DNA from: an uncultured Cryomorphaceae bacterium
GTDB taxonomy: Bacteria; Bacteroidota; Bacteroidia; Flavobacteriales; Schleiferiaceae
NCBI GenBank assembly: GCA_937120475.1
Contig: CAKZJV010000007.1
Coordinates: 946,068 to 1,010,067 of the forward strand
DNA length: 64,000 nt
Reading direction: 5' to 3'
The position numbers and the translations under genes are program-made. Shown here one piece after another: positions 29,055 through 37,511 of this stretch. Position 1 is the first letter of the stretch. Each line of letters starts with the position of its first letter. Below the pieces are notes generated by a model. That model ran no database searches, was not told the DNA's origin, and saw only the letters and a list, made by a program, of their open reading frames with translations.

Positions 29055-30449
29055 ATGAGACAGATATCGAATATTAGCATTGGATTGCTTTTATTGATTT
29101 TAGCATCCAGCTGTGAAAACGCTGTAACTAAAGTTTCGCAAGTTGCAGACGAACCCAGACTTTCCGGGGTCATAGATGATTACCTGAACGCATGGGAAGT
29201 GAATGGTAAGTTTAATGGAAGCGTATTGATTGCGAAGGGAGATTCCATACTTTATAACAAATCCTTCGGTTTTGCAAACCGAGAGTTAAACGTTGCCAGT
29301 TCTGAATCTACCAAATACCTCATAGGTTCGATAACCAAGCCATTCACCGCTTATGGTATTTTACTCCTTGAACACCAAGGTAAGCTTTCACTTAATGATA
29401 AGTTGGCGAAGTTTCTACCGGAATTCCCTAATGCTGAGCAAATTTCCATCAAACAGCTATTAACTCATAGGTCCGGAATAACCGATTACCATCAATTTAA
29501 AGGTTGGGAAGAAAACGCCAAGCTGAGTCCTTCGCCTCAATCAACACTATCTACGCTCCTGCCAAGACCTTCTATTTTTGAACCTGGCGAACGATTTAGC
29601 TACACCAATAGTGGATACATTATTCTTGGACTGATCATCGAACAGGTTAGCGGACTTTCATATAGTCAATTCATTCAATCAGCTATTGCAGAACCCCTTG
29701 GATTAAGCAACACGGGCGTGGCTTCCAACATCAATATGATTGAAAACCTGGCTAGCGGATATCGAACAACTCCCCGAGAAACGATCAAACCGGCATATAT
29801 CAACTATAATCAGCCTTACGCTTCAGGAAATATGTATTCTACTCCCTCCGATTTATGGAAGTTTACTCAGGCAGTAGTTCACAGCACATTACTTTCCCCT
29901 GAAAAAACAACTGAAATCTTTAACATTGAAAAATACTACGGCTACGGATGGGGAATTCGTGATTTTAACGGGATCAAGGCCTATGGCCATTATGGAGCAA
30001 TGAACGGATTTGTTGGTGCAATAACCTATATTCCTGATGGAAAATTCTTCATCTGCTTTCTCACAAATGATGATAACACTCCAGAATATTCTATAACAGA
30101 AGATCTAGTTAAGATAATTGACGGAAAAGATGTTGCGCTGCCCAAAAAGACTGTGCTCATAGAGCTTACTGAAAACATGAAATCTAAAGTTACCGGAGAT
30201 TATCTCGTCAAGAAAGGAGATACTCTGAGTGTATTTGAGTTGGACAACAAATTATATATGCAGGAAACGGGACAAATCAAACATGAACTTTTCCCGATTG
30301 ACTCCCTGGAGTTTGAATTGACTTTATTCGAATTCAAAGTAGTTTTTTCTGAACCAATAAATACGTATTCAGACACTTTGAAATTTGTTGGAAAAAGTAA
30401 TTTAAGAGCTAAAAGAATAACAGTGCCCAACAAAACCTATAAGCAATAG
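29055..30449 (+). CDS. Serine hydrolase, beta-lactamase/DD-peptidase fold lipoprotein
   Basis: 464 residues from the ATG at 29055; the frame is open upstream to 28971 but that is attC sequence. Lipoprotein signal with lipobox cysteine 20 (LILASSCEN). Class-C beta-lactamase-related (Pfam PF00144) catalytic motifs intact: S92-I-T-K95, Y183-T-N185 and H312-Y-G314. Such proteins are mostly DD-peptidases or esterases; beta-lactam resistance cannot be inferred. A C-terminal beta domain (about 375-455) follows. The last codons (VPNKTYKQ) are read from attC site 7, whose left arm provides the TAG stop. Confidence 0.87.
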   Translation: MRQISNISIGLLLLILASSCENAVTKVSQVADEPRLSGVIDDYLNAWEVNGKFNGSVLIAKGDSILYNKSFGFANRELNVASSESTKYLIGSITKPFTAYGILLLEHQGKLSLNDKLAKFLPEFPNAEQISIKQLLTHRSGITDYHQFKGWEENAKLSPSPQSTLSTLLPRPSIFEPGERFSYTNSGYIILGLIIEQVSGLSYSQFIQSAIAEPLGLSNTGVASNINMIENLASGYRTTPRETIKPAYINYNQPYASGNMYSTPSDLWKFTQAVVHSTLLSPEKTTEIFNIEKYYGYGWGIRDFNGIKAYGHYGAMNGFVGAITYIPDGKFFICFLTNDDNTPEYSITEDLVKIIDGKDVALPKKTVLIELTENMKSKVTGDYLVKKGDTLSVFELDNKLYMQETGQIKHELFPIDSLEFELTLFEFKVVFSEPINTYSDTLKFVGKSNLRAKRITVPNKTYKQ

Positions 30450-30493
30450 CGCCCTGCGGGAAGCTACTGCTCATAGCCAAACCGTTGTAACCT
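30422..30493 (+). repeat. attC-like site 7
   Basis: Left box AGTGCCCAAC (30422-30431) matches the unit start (29039-29048) at 9 of 10. Arms CTATAAGCAATAGC (30437-30450) and GCTACTGCTCATAG (30463-30476), same as site 4. Right end AGCCAAACCGTTGTAACC, GTT at 30484. Confidence 0.85.
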
Positions 30494-30520
30494 ATTTACA
30501 AATGAAATTCTTAAGAGATA

Positions 30521-31714
30521 ATGATAAGACGTTTTTATGTTATCTGGCTGGTTTTCATTGCTATAAGCATTAACAGCTTATACGCGCAGGAGCAATTGAC
30601 TACCAAAAAATTATTGGAATATTCCTATCGATTCACCATTAACGATGCTAATGTGTTTTCCGATAGTACTCAGGTACTATGGAAAAACCTTATCGCAAAA
30701 AGTAGGGTCGTTGGTATAGCTGAGAAGCATCACTCCATACAACTCAGCAAGTTTACTGCTTCACTATTGTCTGTTTTGAATGAGATTGACTTCAACGTTT
30801 TTGCACTTGAGTTAGGTCCTAATTCAGCTGAAATTCTGAATGAATTGGCTTCTGATTCAATTCAACTCAGCCAATCCATACAAAACTTAAATAGGAAATA
30901 CGGAGCAAAATCAGCGTTGAAGACACCTTTGGTTTTCGTGAATAGAAAAAGCGATATCTATTTTGTGGACAAGGCTCAGAATTTAGGATTTGAATTTTGG
31001 GGGCTCGACCAGGAATATGTATATTCTTATGAAATGCTTCTTGATAGACTTAATTCAATTACCGATGAAAATTCTGACCAAGAGCTCTTCAAGCAAGCCA
31101 AAGAGGTAATCCATAAAAACATCTTTAAAGCCAAAGTAAACAGAGAACCTGTTTATTGTTGGTACCAGTCAAATGAAATCTTAACTGCCTACTTGAATAG
31201 TGTAAATAAGAATTCAAGAGTTCAAAAAATAGTAGATGATATTCGAATCAGTTGGGACATCTATTGCAAAGAAGCTTCAGGTAAGTATGCCAGCCAACAG
31301 CGAGCGGACTATATGAAATCAAATTTTGACCGGTACCTTAAGAAAGGTAAAGGCCAAAAAATATTAATAAAAATGGGGAATACCCATCTAACCCATGATG
31401 TATCTCCTTTTCACGTTAACGACCTGGGAAAGCATATTACTGAAAAAGCTGCAGCCGAAGGTTGGCAGTATTTGAATATTCGTTTTTTTAACCCCTATCT
31501 AAACGGAAAATATCAGGGTCATAAATCTTCGCTGGAGATGTTGAAATCAATAGGTCTTAAAGATCAGTGGACAGTAGTTGATCTGCGTCCTATTCGAACA
31601 CTCATTATTAATGATGAGCTCAATACCAGTGATCCTTACCTGTATGAAATAATGAATTATGACCTGCTCCTACTCGCGCCTGAAGACAAATACGATAATA
31701 AGAATAACTACTGA
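30521..31714 (+). CDS. Erythromycin esterase / ChaN-like secreted protein
   Basis: 397 residues. Signal peptide (MIRRFYVIWLVFIAISINSL, cleaved near YAQ). The pattern VVGIAEKHHSIQLSKFTASL (Glu68, His70/71) followed by FNVFALELGPNSAEI (Glu97) and the late GNTHLTHDVSP resembles the erythromycin esterase (EreA) / ChaN / TIKI superfamily, where Glu and His residues form the hydrolytic site. Export signal argues against a cytoplasmic macrolide esterase. Substrate unknown. First gene of cassette 8. Confidence 0.6.
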   Translation: MIRRFYVIWLVFIAISINSLYAQEQLTTKKLLEYSYRFTINDANVFSDSTQVLWKNLIAKSRVVGIAEKHHSIQLSKFTASLLSVLNEIDFNVFALELGPNSAEILNELASDSIQLSQSIQNLNRKYGAKSALKTPLVFVNRKSDIYFVDKAQNLGFEFWGLDQEYVYSYEMLLDRLNSITDENSDQELFKQAKEVIHKNIFKAKVNREPVYCWYQSNEILTAYLNSVNKNSRVQKIVDDIRISWDIYCKEASGKYASQQRADYMKSNFDRYLKKGKGQKILIKMGNTHLTHDVSPFHVNDLGKHITEKAAAEGWQYLNIRFFNPYLNGKYQGHKSSLEMLKSIGLKDQWTVVDLRPIRTLIINDELNTSDPYLYEIMNYDLLLLAPEDKYDNKNNY

Positions 31715-31742
31715 TTGCGGTAACCGTCAAAATGTGCTGCGC

Positions 31743-32111
31743 ATGAGATTGTCAACATTGAAAAAGTCCTATTTAATCCCTTTCTTTTCTCTGTTTATTA
31801 TTGCTTGCGGCAATTCTTCAAAAATAAAAGAAGTACTCCCATATGAAGACTACAGGTTCACAACTGAATCGGCCGCTAAGGGTATTGAGATTGCCAAAAT
31901 GCTAGGAGCAGGCAAGCGTGTTTCTGACCAGGATTGGGAAAATCTATTCAACTCTAAAGGCTATAAAAGCTATTTCATATATTCCAATTCACAAGCCCAA
32001 AAAGCCCTCATTAAGAATGCCTTGGAAACCGTTTTTATGCCAAACAAGCAGGATGAACTTGACAATCTGTTTAGGATGCCGGTAGTAATGAACGAGAATT
32101 TTCTCAACTGA
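31743..32111 (+). CDS. Lipoprotein, probably C-terminally truncated
   Basis: 122 residues from the ATG at 31743 (the frame extends upstream over the previous gene's end). Lipoprotein signal MRLSTLKKSYLIPFFSLFII with lipobox Cys (IIACGN). The mature part (KGIEIAKMLGAGKRVSDQDWENLFNS ... FMPNKQDELDNL) reads like the first segment of a longer Bacteroidota lipoprotein (DUF5700-type peptidases begin in this way) and stops abruptly at VVMNENFLN. It sits 28 bases after the esterase-like gene with no attC between, and the unit's end boxes do not match, so two cassettes may have fused by deletion. Confidence 0.5.
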   Translation: MRLSTLKKSYLIPFFSLFIIACGNSSKIKEVLPYEDYRFTTESAAKGIEIAKMLGAGKRVSDQDWENLFNSKGYKSYFIYSNSQAQKALIKNALETVFMPNKQDELDNLFRMPVVMNENFLN

Positions 32112-32132
32112 ATTTATTGACTATATAGAAAA

Positions 32133-32193
32133 CATAGAGTAACAGCAATAACCATATCTATAATACTGCGCATAGCCAAACAGTTAGACTCAA
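32133..32193 (+). repeat. attC-like site 8, left arm deleted
   Basis: Right half TACTGCGCATAGCCAAACAG then GTTAGACTC (GTT at 32183) follows sites 4 and 7 closely. The left half keeps AGCAATA but lacks about ten bases (the ACCTATA part). Left box ATAGAGTAAC (32134-32143) does not complement the unit start at 30484. Confidence 0.6.
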
Positions 32194-32207
32194 TTAAAAG
32201 CAGTTAA

Positions 32208-33032
32208 ATGAAATATTTAACAATTCTAACCATCCTAATTTTGTTAGGATGCAGTTGTAGAAACACTCCTGGAAAGATATACCAGTATGAGCTTAATAAT
32301 AACTATGAATTCAATGGAGATGAATTGAAGATTAATTTAAGCAATACTTTGCGGTGTCCAATAAGAATATGGGTTCAATCAAAAGATGACCAAATAAAGG
32401 GACACTTCAATGAATTTAATCCAATCACTCTTGGACCACTTAAAGACACACTGATTAGGGTGAGTATCAAAGATGTGAAGGTTAAGGAAGTACATTTTGC
32501 ATCTAGATTAGGTGATATTCACGAAATAGTAAATGAAAGAAAAGTGGATTTACCATTCCAAAAAAATAAAAGGTATTCATTAATTCAGGGCAATAACTCT
32601 TCACCAACCCATAATTCCGATTGGTCTCGATATGCCTTTGATTTTGGGTTGGCGATAGGTGACACAATATGTGCTGCGACTCCGGGTTTTGTAGTTGGTG
32701 TTGTTGAAGATTACAAGTTTGGAGGACGTCATGAAAAATGGCGAAATTTTGCAAATTTCATCACCATATATAATCCTGAAACTGCACTATTCACGCAATA
32801 TGTTCATCTTGATTATAAGGGCAGTTTGGTAGAACTGGGAGATAGTGTTTGGGCGGGTCAAAACATAGGAATAGTAGGTATGACGGGATATACAACCATA
32901 GAACACCTACATTTTAATTGTCTTAAACCCATCCATTCCCAAGACGGACTTATTTCATTTCGAATAGATAGTATTGGAAACTACAAAGTTTCAGAATTAA
33001 AAAGGAATCAAATAATAGAAAATAAAAACTGA
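32208..33032 (+). CDS. M23 family metallopeptidase lipoprotein
   Basis: 274 residues. Lipoprotein signal MKYLTILTILILLGCSC (Cys15 or Cys17). The C-terminal half is a lysostaphin/M23 (LytM) domain: zinc ligands His135 (PTHNSDW) and Asp145 (YAFDFG), then H200 and H233-L-H235, all present, so an active peptidoglycan endopeptidase is likely. The N-terminal half is a beta domain of unknown role. Single gene of cassette 9; its TGA lies in the left box of site 9. Confidence 0.85.
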   Translation: MKYLTILTILILLGCSCRNTPGKIYQYELNNNYEFNGDELKINLSNTLRCPIRIWVQSKDDQIKGHFNEFNPITLGPLKDTLIRVSIKDVKVKEVHFASRLGDIHEIVNERKVDLPFQKNKRYSLIQGNNSSPTHNSDWSRYAFDFGLAIGDTICAATPGFVVGVVEDYKFGGRHEKWRNFANFITIYNPETALFTQYVHLDYKGSLVELGDSVWAGQNIGIVGMTGYTTIEHLHFNCLKPIHSQDGLISFRIDSIGNYKVSELKRNQIIENKN

Positions 33033-33086
33033 GTTTCCCTCCCTAAGCGCAGTGTCTCACTACGCTTCAGTATCATGATTGATAAA
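33029..33086 (+). repeat. attC-like site 9, degenerate
   Basis: Left box TGAGTTTCCC (33030-33039) keeps 7 of 10 positions complementary to the unit start at 32183-32192. Hairpin arms 33045-33054 and 33058-33067 pair with one C/A mismatch. Right end ATTGAT with ATT for GTT at 33078. Confidence 0.5.
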
Positions 33087-33379
33087 GCTAGGCTACAACT
33101 AGTTGAATCTTATTAAGCTGTGCAACCCGTTATATTTGTAAAAGGAGGCCCTTCCATGCTCTCATATCAGTTTTACCTTTGAAACGCAAAAATATAGGGT
33201 CGTAGCTGAACCCTGCGACTAGTTAAGAGCAAACTACCGAACTTCGAAAGAAATTCAAAGAAATGGGGTTCACTATAAATGACGAAACAAAATGGACCTG
33301 GAAGTAAAAGAAGGACTAAGTTCAACGGCCACCGGAAGCTATAACCATTGAACATGTAAACCGATCCAAATCATACCAA
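33087..33379. other. Gene-free stretch with a coding remnant
   Basis: Right flank of the cassette array. A plus-strand open run between two stops at 33227-33307 encodes a protein-like tail (EQTTELRKKFKEMGFTINDE then TKWTWK and stop), probably the C-terminus of a lost gene. An ACCCGTTATATTTG stretch near 33126 and ATAACCATTGAAC near 33343 look like decayed cassette right ends. No intact gene. Confidence 0.4.
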
Positions 33380-33934
33380 ATGAACAAAGTTTTTATAGCA
33401 ACCAGCCTGGATGGATATATAGCGGACCAAAAAGGAGAAATTGACTGGTTACACGCAATACCCAACCCTGAAAATGATGACATGGGTTACCACGAGTTTA
33501 TTTCAACGGTGGATGCGTTGGTGATGGGACGCACAACATTTGAAACCGTACTGGGATTTGATATCGATTGGCCTTATAAGATCCCGGTCTTTGTGCTTAG
33601 TCGAACGTTAAATACGGTTCCTGAAGACCTTACAGGCAAAGTGAAACTGATTAAAGGATCACCTCCTGAGATTTTGAAATCTATCCGTGATAAAGGATTC
33701 CAAAACCTATACATTGATGGAGGAACCACCATTCAGGGTTTTTTAAAAGAAGACCTGATCGACCAAATCATCATTACAACCATTCCGGTTCTGCTGGGTG
33801 GTGGTAGTCCTCTATTTGGAGCCCTTGACCAGCATCTACACTTCGAACACGTACGTTCAACCTGCTACTTAAACTGTATTGTCCAAAATGAATACCGGAG
33901 AAAAAGCCACAAGACGGACGCGGGCTATGAATGA
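33380..33934 (+). CDS. Dihydrofolate reductase family protein (RibD C-terminal fold)
   Basis: 184 residues. Starts MNKVFIATSLDGYIADQKGE, with MGRTTFETVL and YIDGGTTIQGFL, the hallmark blocks of the YyaP/YwjB-type DHFR-RibD-C family (NADPH-binding). These are short, often horizontally spread reductases whose substrate is unknown; they are not the housekeeping FolA. GC is closer to the core genome than the cassette genes. Stands alone to the right of the array. Confidence 0.85.
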   Translation: MNKVFIATSLDGYIADQKGEIDWLHAIPNPENDDMGYHEFISTVDALVMGRTTFETVLGFDIDWPYKIPVFVLSRTLNTVPEDLTGKVKLIKGSPPEILKSIRDKGFQNLYIDGGTTIQGFLKEDLIDQIIITTIPVLLGGGSPLFGALDQHLHFEHVRSTCYLNCIVQNEYRRKSHKTDAGYE

Positions 33935-34188
33935 GCAGACCTTCATCGGTTGCCAAGCTTTCCAGGGAACCCGACTTTCCTTCGTAAGTTCAAACTTTAA
34001 ATTGAGTGGTCATTTGTGGATAGAAAGGTTATTATTTTTTGGCCTTCAGTCTCCATAGCCAGTCGCTACCAGCCGTGGTGTCCGCTACTGTTCCTGGGAA
34101 CTAATGAGACCATAAAAACTCTTCACAAACAAACTTATTAAGTATCAGACATAGCGTAAGATACCATGGAAAACTTAACCGTTCAGTA

Positions 34189-34788
34189 ATGATTATAAAA
34201 TATCTGGTTTTAACATGCCTGGTCATTTCAGTGATCCTAATCGGAATAGCTACCCTGATTTACCCGGGCGGCTCATTGTATGACAAAAATTCGATGGGCT
34301 TTGATTGGTCGGAAAATTTTTTTAGCAATTTGTTTGAGCTAAAAGCAATAAATGGTTCAGTAAACACGTCCAGGGTTTGGGCACTCATCGGAATAGCATT
34401 CCACTCGCTCGGTTACGGAATCTTTTTTATCAATATATCCAAAAAGATTGCCACCAGGCACGCTGCCACTATTTTAAAACTCATAGGCGTTGTTAACCTT
34501 GGTTGTACCTTCCTAATTGCAACCCCCTTGCACGATATAATGGTAACCCTGTCCAGTACTTTATTCTTGATCGGTTTATTTTATATTACTGTATTTATCC
34601 TCAAGACAAAGCTTCAGGTGCTCAAACTCGCCTGTATTATTTGTTTATTGATTTTTTACTACACCTTATTCTTATATGGCTCTGGCCATTGGGAGTTATT
34701 GGCCATTATGCAAAAGGTATCTTTCATCTGTTCAATGCTATTAATTTTAGGATTAGAGTATTTTACCAAACCGGCAGACTTTAAATAA
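34189..34788 (+). CDS. DUF998-like six-helix membrane protein
   Basis: 199 residues with about six membrane segments (near 5-25, 62-82, 92-112, 118-138, 142-162, 168-190). The layout (YPGGSLYDKNSMGFDWSENF in the first loop, later FITVF-like helices) resembles DUF998 proteins. ATG at 34189 directly follows AACCGTTCAGTA, which may be another decayed cassette right end. Function unknown. Confidence 0.6.
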   Translation: MIIKYLVLTCLVISVILIGIATLIYPGGSLYDKNSMGFDWSENFFSNLFELKAINGSVNTSRVWALIGIAFHSLGYGIFFINISKKIATRHAATILKLIGVVNLGCTFLIATPLHDIMVTLSSTLFLIGLFYITVFILKTKLQVLKLACIICLLIFYYTLFLYGSGHWELLAIMQKVSFICSMLLILGLEYFTKPADFK

Positions 34789-34970
34789 ATTGAACCGGGC
34801 CGTCCAAAAATGTAGGCAATGTATCGCTAAAACCGGGTGTGTGCTCCTGGCAAACTTTCGGGTGACTTCATATGCCGAACCTTAGTTCTACCAGAAAAAG
34901 AAAAATCATGTAGCGAACTAAATGTTATTATTCGCGTAGTATAGGCAGTTTTTTAGTTCAAACCATCCAA

Positions 34971-35588
34971 ATGAAAAAATACCTCTTAAGCATTTCAGCC
35001 GTAATTTGCCTGATTACAGGTAATTATGCAATAGCACAAGAAAACAATGATGCCAAAACATTATTTGGTGAAGGAGCATCCATCCGTACGGAAAACTTAG
35101 GCTTTTTCATTGCCCCGGCTTACGGAATAACCTCAATGGATGGAAGTTTCGCTTCTTTGTTTAATCTGCGAGGCGGTTTAAGTATAGAGGATAAAATTGC
35201 CTTTGGCGGCTATTTTAGTACATCTCTCAATGAAATAAACCCTGAAAGTGAAACCGTGCAGGGAATTTATATGGATTACTGGACCGTGGGCGGATTTACC
35301 GAATATACCTTGTTTTCAAAAAAAGTAGTTCACTTAAGCTTTCCGTTGTACATCGGATATGGTGAGGTACAGATGGACAACGAAACTGGAGACTCAGGAT
35401 TAGGTGAAGCCAATTTTTTCCAAATTGAACCTTCCGCACTATTGGAGGTCAACCTGCACCGATATGTCCGGTTCAACCTGGGTGCTGGGTATCGATTAGT
35501 AGGAGCAATGGAGTACCGAAACTTTAATCAATCCGATCTTTCAGGCCCAACGGGCTGTTTAGGATTGAAGTTTGGGCTGTTTAAATAG
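34971..35588 (+). CDS. Outer-membrane beta-barrel protein
   Basis: 205 residues. Signal peptide cleaved near AIAQ. The rest is alternating aromatic/polar strands with glycine turns (GFFIAPAYGI, VRFNLGAGYRLVG) ending in GLKFGLFK, the terminal-Phe-like hydrophobic strand of small outer-membrane barrels. Family of eight-stranded porin-like proteins in Bacteroidota; role unknown. Confidence 0.75.
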   Translation: MKKYLLSISAVICLITGNYAIAQENNDAKTLFGEGASIRTENLGFFIAPAYGITSMDGSFASLFNLRGGLSIEDKIAFGGYFSTSLNEINPESETVQGIYMDYWTVGGFTEYTLFSKKVVHLSFPLYIGYGEVQMDNETGDSGLGEANFFQIEPSALLEVNLHRYVRFNLGAGYRLVGAMEYRNFNQSDLSGPTGCLGLKFGLFK

Positions 35589-35872
35589 AACCATGCGGCA
35601 GGAAAATTAAATCCCGCTCGCTGATAAGCCGTTACCGAAAGCCATGCGCAAGCCACTGCATAAAACCTGAAAACGGACAGACCTTTTCCATCCAGTATCT
35701 TCGTTAGTACAGTATTTTCATTTGCTTTCTTAAAGTTGCTGAGCAGGCCGTTTATGAATAAAAAAACACCATGGCACGCCACACTGTATTTGCCCGGGCT
35801 TCATTACCTTTAATCGGAGTAATCTGTTGGGTATTTTCCAACCTTCCAGATAGTCTAAATCACAAATGCGCT

Positions 35873-36802
35873 ATGAAGCTTTCGAAACTCTTTTTCCTCA
35901 CCTTGCTGTCAGGAACCCTTTTACTCTCCTGCTCCAAGGACGAGGAGAACCCTACCGCAAACCCCATGTTGAACATTACCTTCATTATGGATGCCGATGC
36001 GGCCCGCCTGAACAACCTGGGTGAACCCGTTGCCGTTGCTTCAGGCAATGCGGCTCAAAGCCCGGATTTTGAGATACTGGGTTTACATTTTGTGGGGCTG
36101 TACCCGGATAAGTTTACATCCTACGAAAACGGGGTAACCGTATTTTCATCACCCACCACCACAGCCGGAGGTATAGCTGCCATTGATTTTGAGAAAGAAT
36201 TAATGCTAACCGAAACCGATAATAAGCTAAGCGTTCCCTTAAGCAGTGTAGCGGCCGGTAGTTACGAGTATTTCAGGAGTTCCATCGGTTTTCAGAAATA
36301 TAGCGTTGTGTACAACTTAAGCGGGGCATCTTCCACCTTGGCCAACTGGCCCAGCGGCCTCAGCGATGATATAGACATTGATGGTACGGTAGCCTCCTTT
36401 TTAGGGTACAATACTTATATAGAAGATTATACCATCGTTAAACAAACGGTAAGTGTAAAGGCCAATAAAATACAAGGCTATTTTGGACTGGAATCCAACG
36501 GAACCATTGCCGGGCAGGAGTTTAATGAACTCACCGAAGGCAACGCACCTCAAACCACCGTTCCCAACCCGATAGATGATACCTCTCCCGTACCGCCCGG
36601 TAGTTGTGTAGTTACCGGAAAATTCCCGGTAGCATTGGTAATTCCCGAAAACCCTACCCGTGACATTAATATCCAGGTGGTAATATCCATTAACCAAAGT
36701 TTTGAGTGGCAGGACGGTAACGGCAACAATAAATACGAACCCCTATTGGGTGAACAGGTAGTGGATATGGGAACGAGGGGTGTTTTTCCTGAGGTGCTAT
36801 AG
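35873..36802 (+). CDS. Secreted lipoprotein, unknown
   Basis: 309 residues from the ATG at 35873, preferred over 35771 because it gives a lipoprotein signal MKLSKLFFLTLLSGTLLLSC with Cys20. Mature part starts SKDEENPTANP and is beta-rich, with no enzyme motif visible; the conserved-looking LGLHFVGLYPDKFTSYENG and GYFGLESNG segments suggest a folded domain. No family recognised with confidence. Confidence 0.7.
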   Translation: MKLSKLFFLTLLSGTLLLSCSKDEENPTANPMLNITFIMDADAARLNNLGEPVAVASGNAAQSPDFEILGLHFVGLYPDKFTSYENGVTVFSSPTTTAGGIAAIDFEKELMLTETDNKLSVPLSSVAAGSYEYFRSSIGFQKYSVVYNLSGASSTLANWPSGLSDDIDIDGTVASFLGYNTYIEDYTIVKQTVSVKANKIQGYFGLESNGTIAGQEFNELTEGNAPQTTVPNPIDDTSPVPPGSCVVTGKFPVALVIPENPTRDINIQVVISINQSFEWQDGNGNNKYEPLLGEQVVDMGTRGVFPEVL

Positions 36803-36986
36803 GTATGTAATAGTCGCTTAGATTTTGTGTTTTTATTAAAAGCTCATAACCTGAGTGAAGCGTCACCTGCCCTGCTCCAATATGTATAGCGAAGAGCCCC
36901 AAAACCGGGAGCCTTAATTACATTTAACCAATGAATTTTCATAAAACCCCTCTAAGTTTACTATTCCGTTATATCCTGATAAATAC

Positions 36987-37511
36987 ATGAAAAATTTTGA
37001 AGAAAGGTTAAAAAGAGGCCATCCTAACTCATTGGGAAATACAGTTGAAATTGTGGAAGAGGTATTGGCGGATAGCGAACTGTTTGACGAACTTTTCAAA
37101 TGCTACTTCAACACTGACGAAGTTGTTCGTCTTCGTACTTCCAACGCAATGAAGCGGATCGCTAAAGAGCAAAAAAGTATTCTAATACCCTACATAAACC
37201 GGTTTTTGACGGACATCGCCCCCATTGACCAGGCCTCAGCTCAATGGACCTTATCACAACTGTTTGGAATACTGGAAAAGGACATGAACAAAAAACAAAC
37301 GGAACAGGCTAAAACGATTATGAAAAATAACCTGGCCAACCATAGTGATTGGATTGTGCTGAACCAAACTATGAGTACGCTTACCCGATGGTCTAAAAAG
37401 GACCCGGAATTGAAACATTGGTTAAAACCTCATTTAGAGAGATTGACCGGAGATAACCGAAAATCCGTTGCGAACCGCGCCCAAAAAATGATCAATCAAT
37501 TGGAAAAATGA
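36987..37511 (+). CDS. HEAT-repeat-like protein
   Basis: 174 residues, all helical, with repeated VVRLRTSNAMKRIA / AQWTLSQLFGIL / DWIVLNQTMSTLTRW units that read as about four HEAT-type helix pairs. Cytoplasmic. Probably a protein-binding scaffold; partner unknown. Its stop overlaps the ATG of the broken lipoprotein gene that follows (ATGA), so the two were once coupled. Confidence 0.7.
   Translation: MKNFEERLKRGHPNSLGNTVEIVEEVLADSELFDELFKCYFNTDEVVRLRTSNAMKRIAKEQKSILIPYINRFLTDIAPIDQASAQWTLSQLFGILEKDMNKKQTEQAKTIMKNNLANHSDWIVLNQTMSTLTRWSKKDPELKHWLKPHLERLTGDNRKSVANRAQKMINQLEK

Larger units (their letters stand above)
24893..33086 (+). mobile_element. CALIN-like gene cassette array (nine units)
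   Basis: Nine same-strand units bounded by attC-like palindromes, with approximate first bases (after the G of GTT) at 24894, 25458, 26403, 27050, 28020, 28588, 29040, 30485 and 32184, ending near 33078. Each unit has one gene (unit 8 has two) starting 16-37 bases after the unit start. In units 3, 4 and 5 the first 10 bases are an exact reverse complement of the 10 bases at the 5' edge of the unit's own 3' palindrome; units 6, 7 match 9/10, units 2 and 9 7/10; units 1 and 8 do not match. The DNA is more AT-rich than its flanks. No tyrosine recombinase is encoded in the window. Known integron biology predicts this architecture; assignment to Bacteroidota integron machinery is inference. Confidence 0.75.

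Noticed and set aside
30503-30574. 23-aa ORF at the start of cassette 8
   Set aside because: Overlaps the signal peptide of the esterase-like gene in another frame and has no supporting feature.
24809-33086. CRISPR array
   Set aside because: The palindromic repeats are 70-180 bases, not identical, and separated by whole genes; there are no short uniform spacers and no cas genes.
33173-33355. Minus-strand 60-aa ORF
   Set aside because: Hydrophobic shadow of a plus-strand remnant; no leader, no conserved neighbour.
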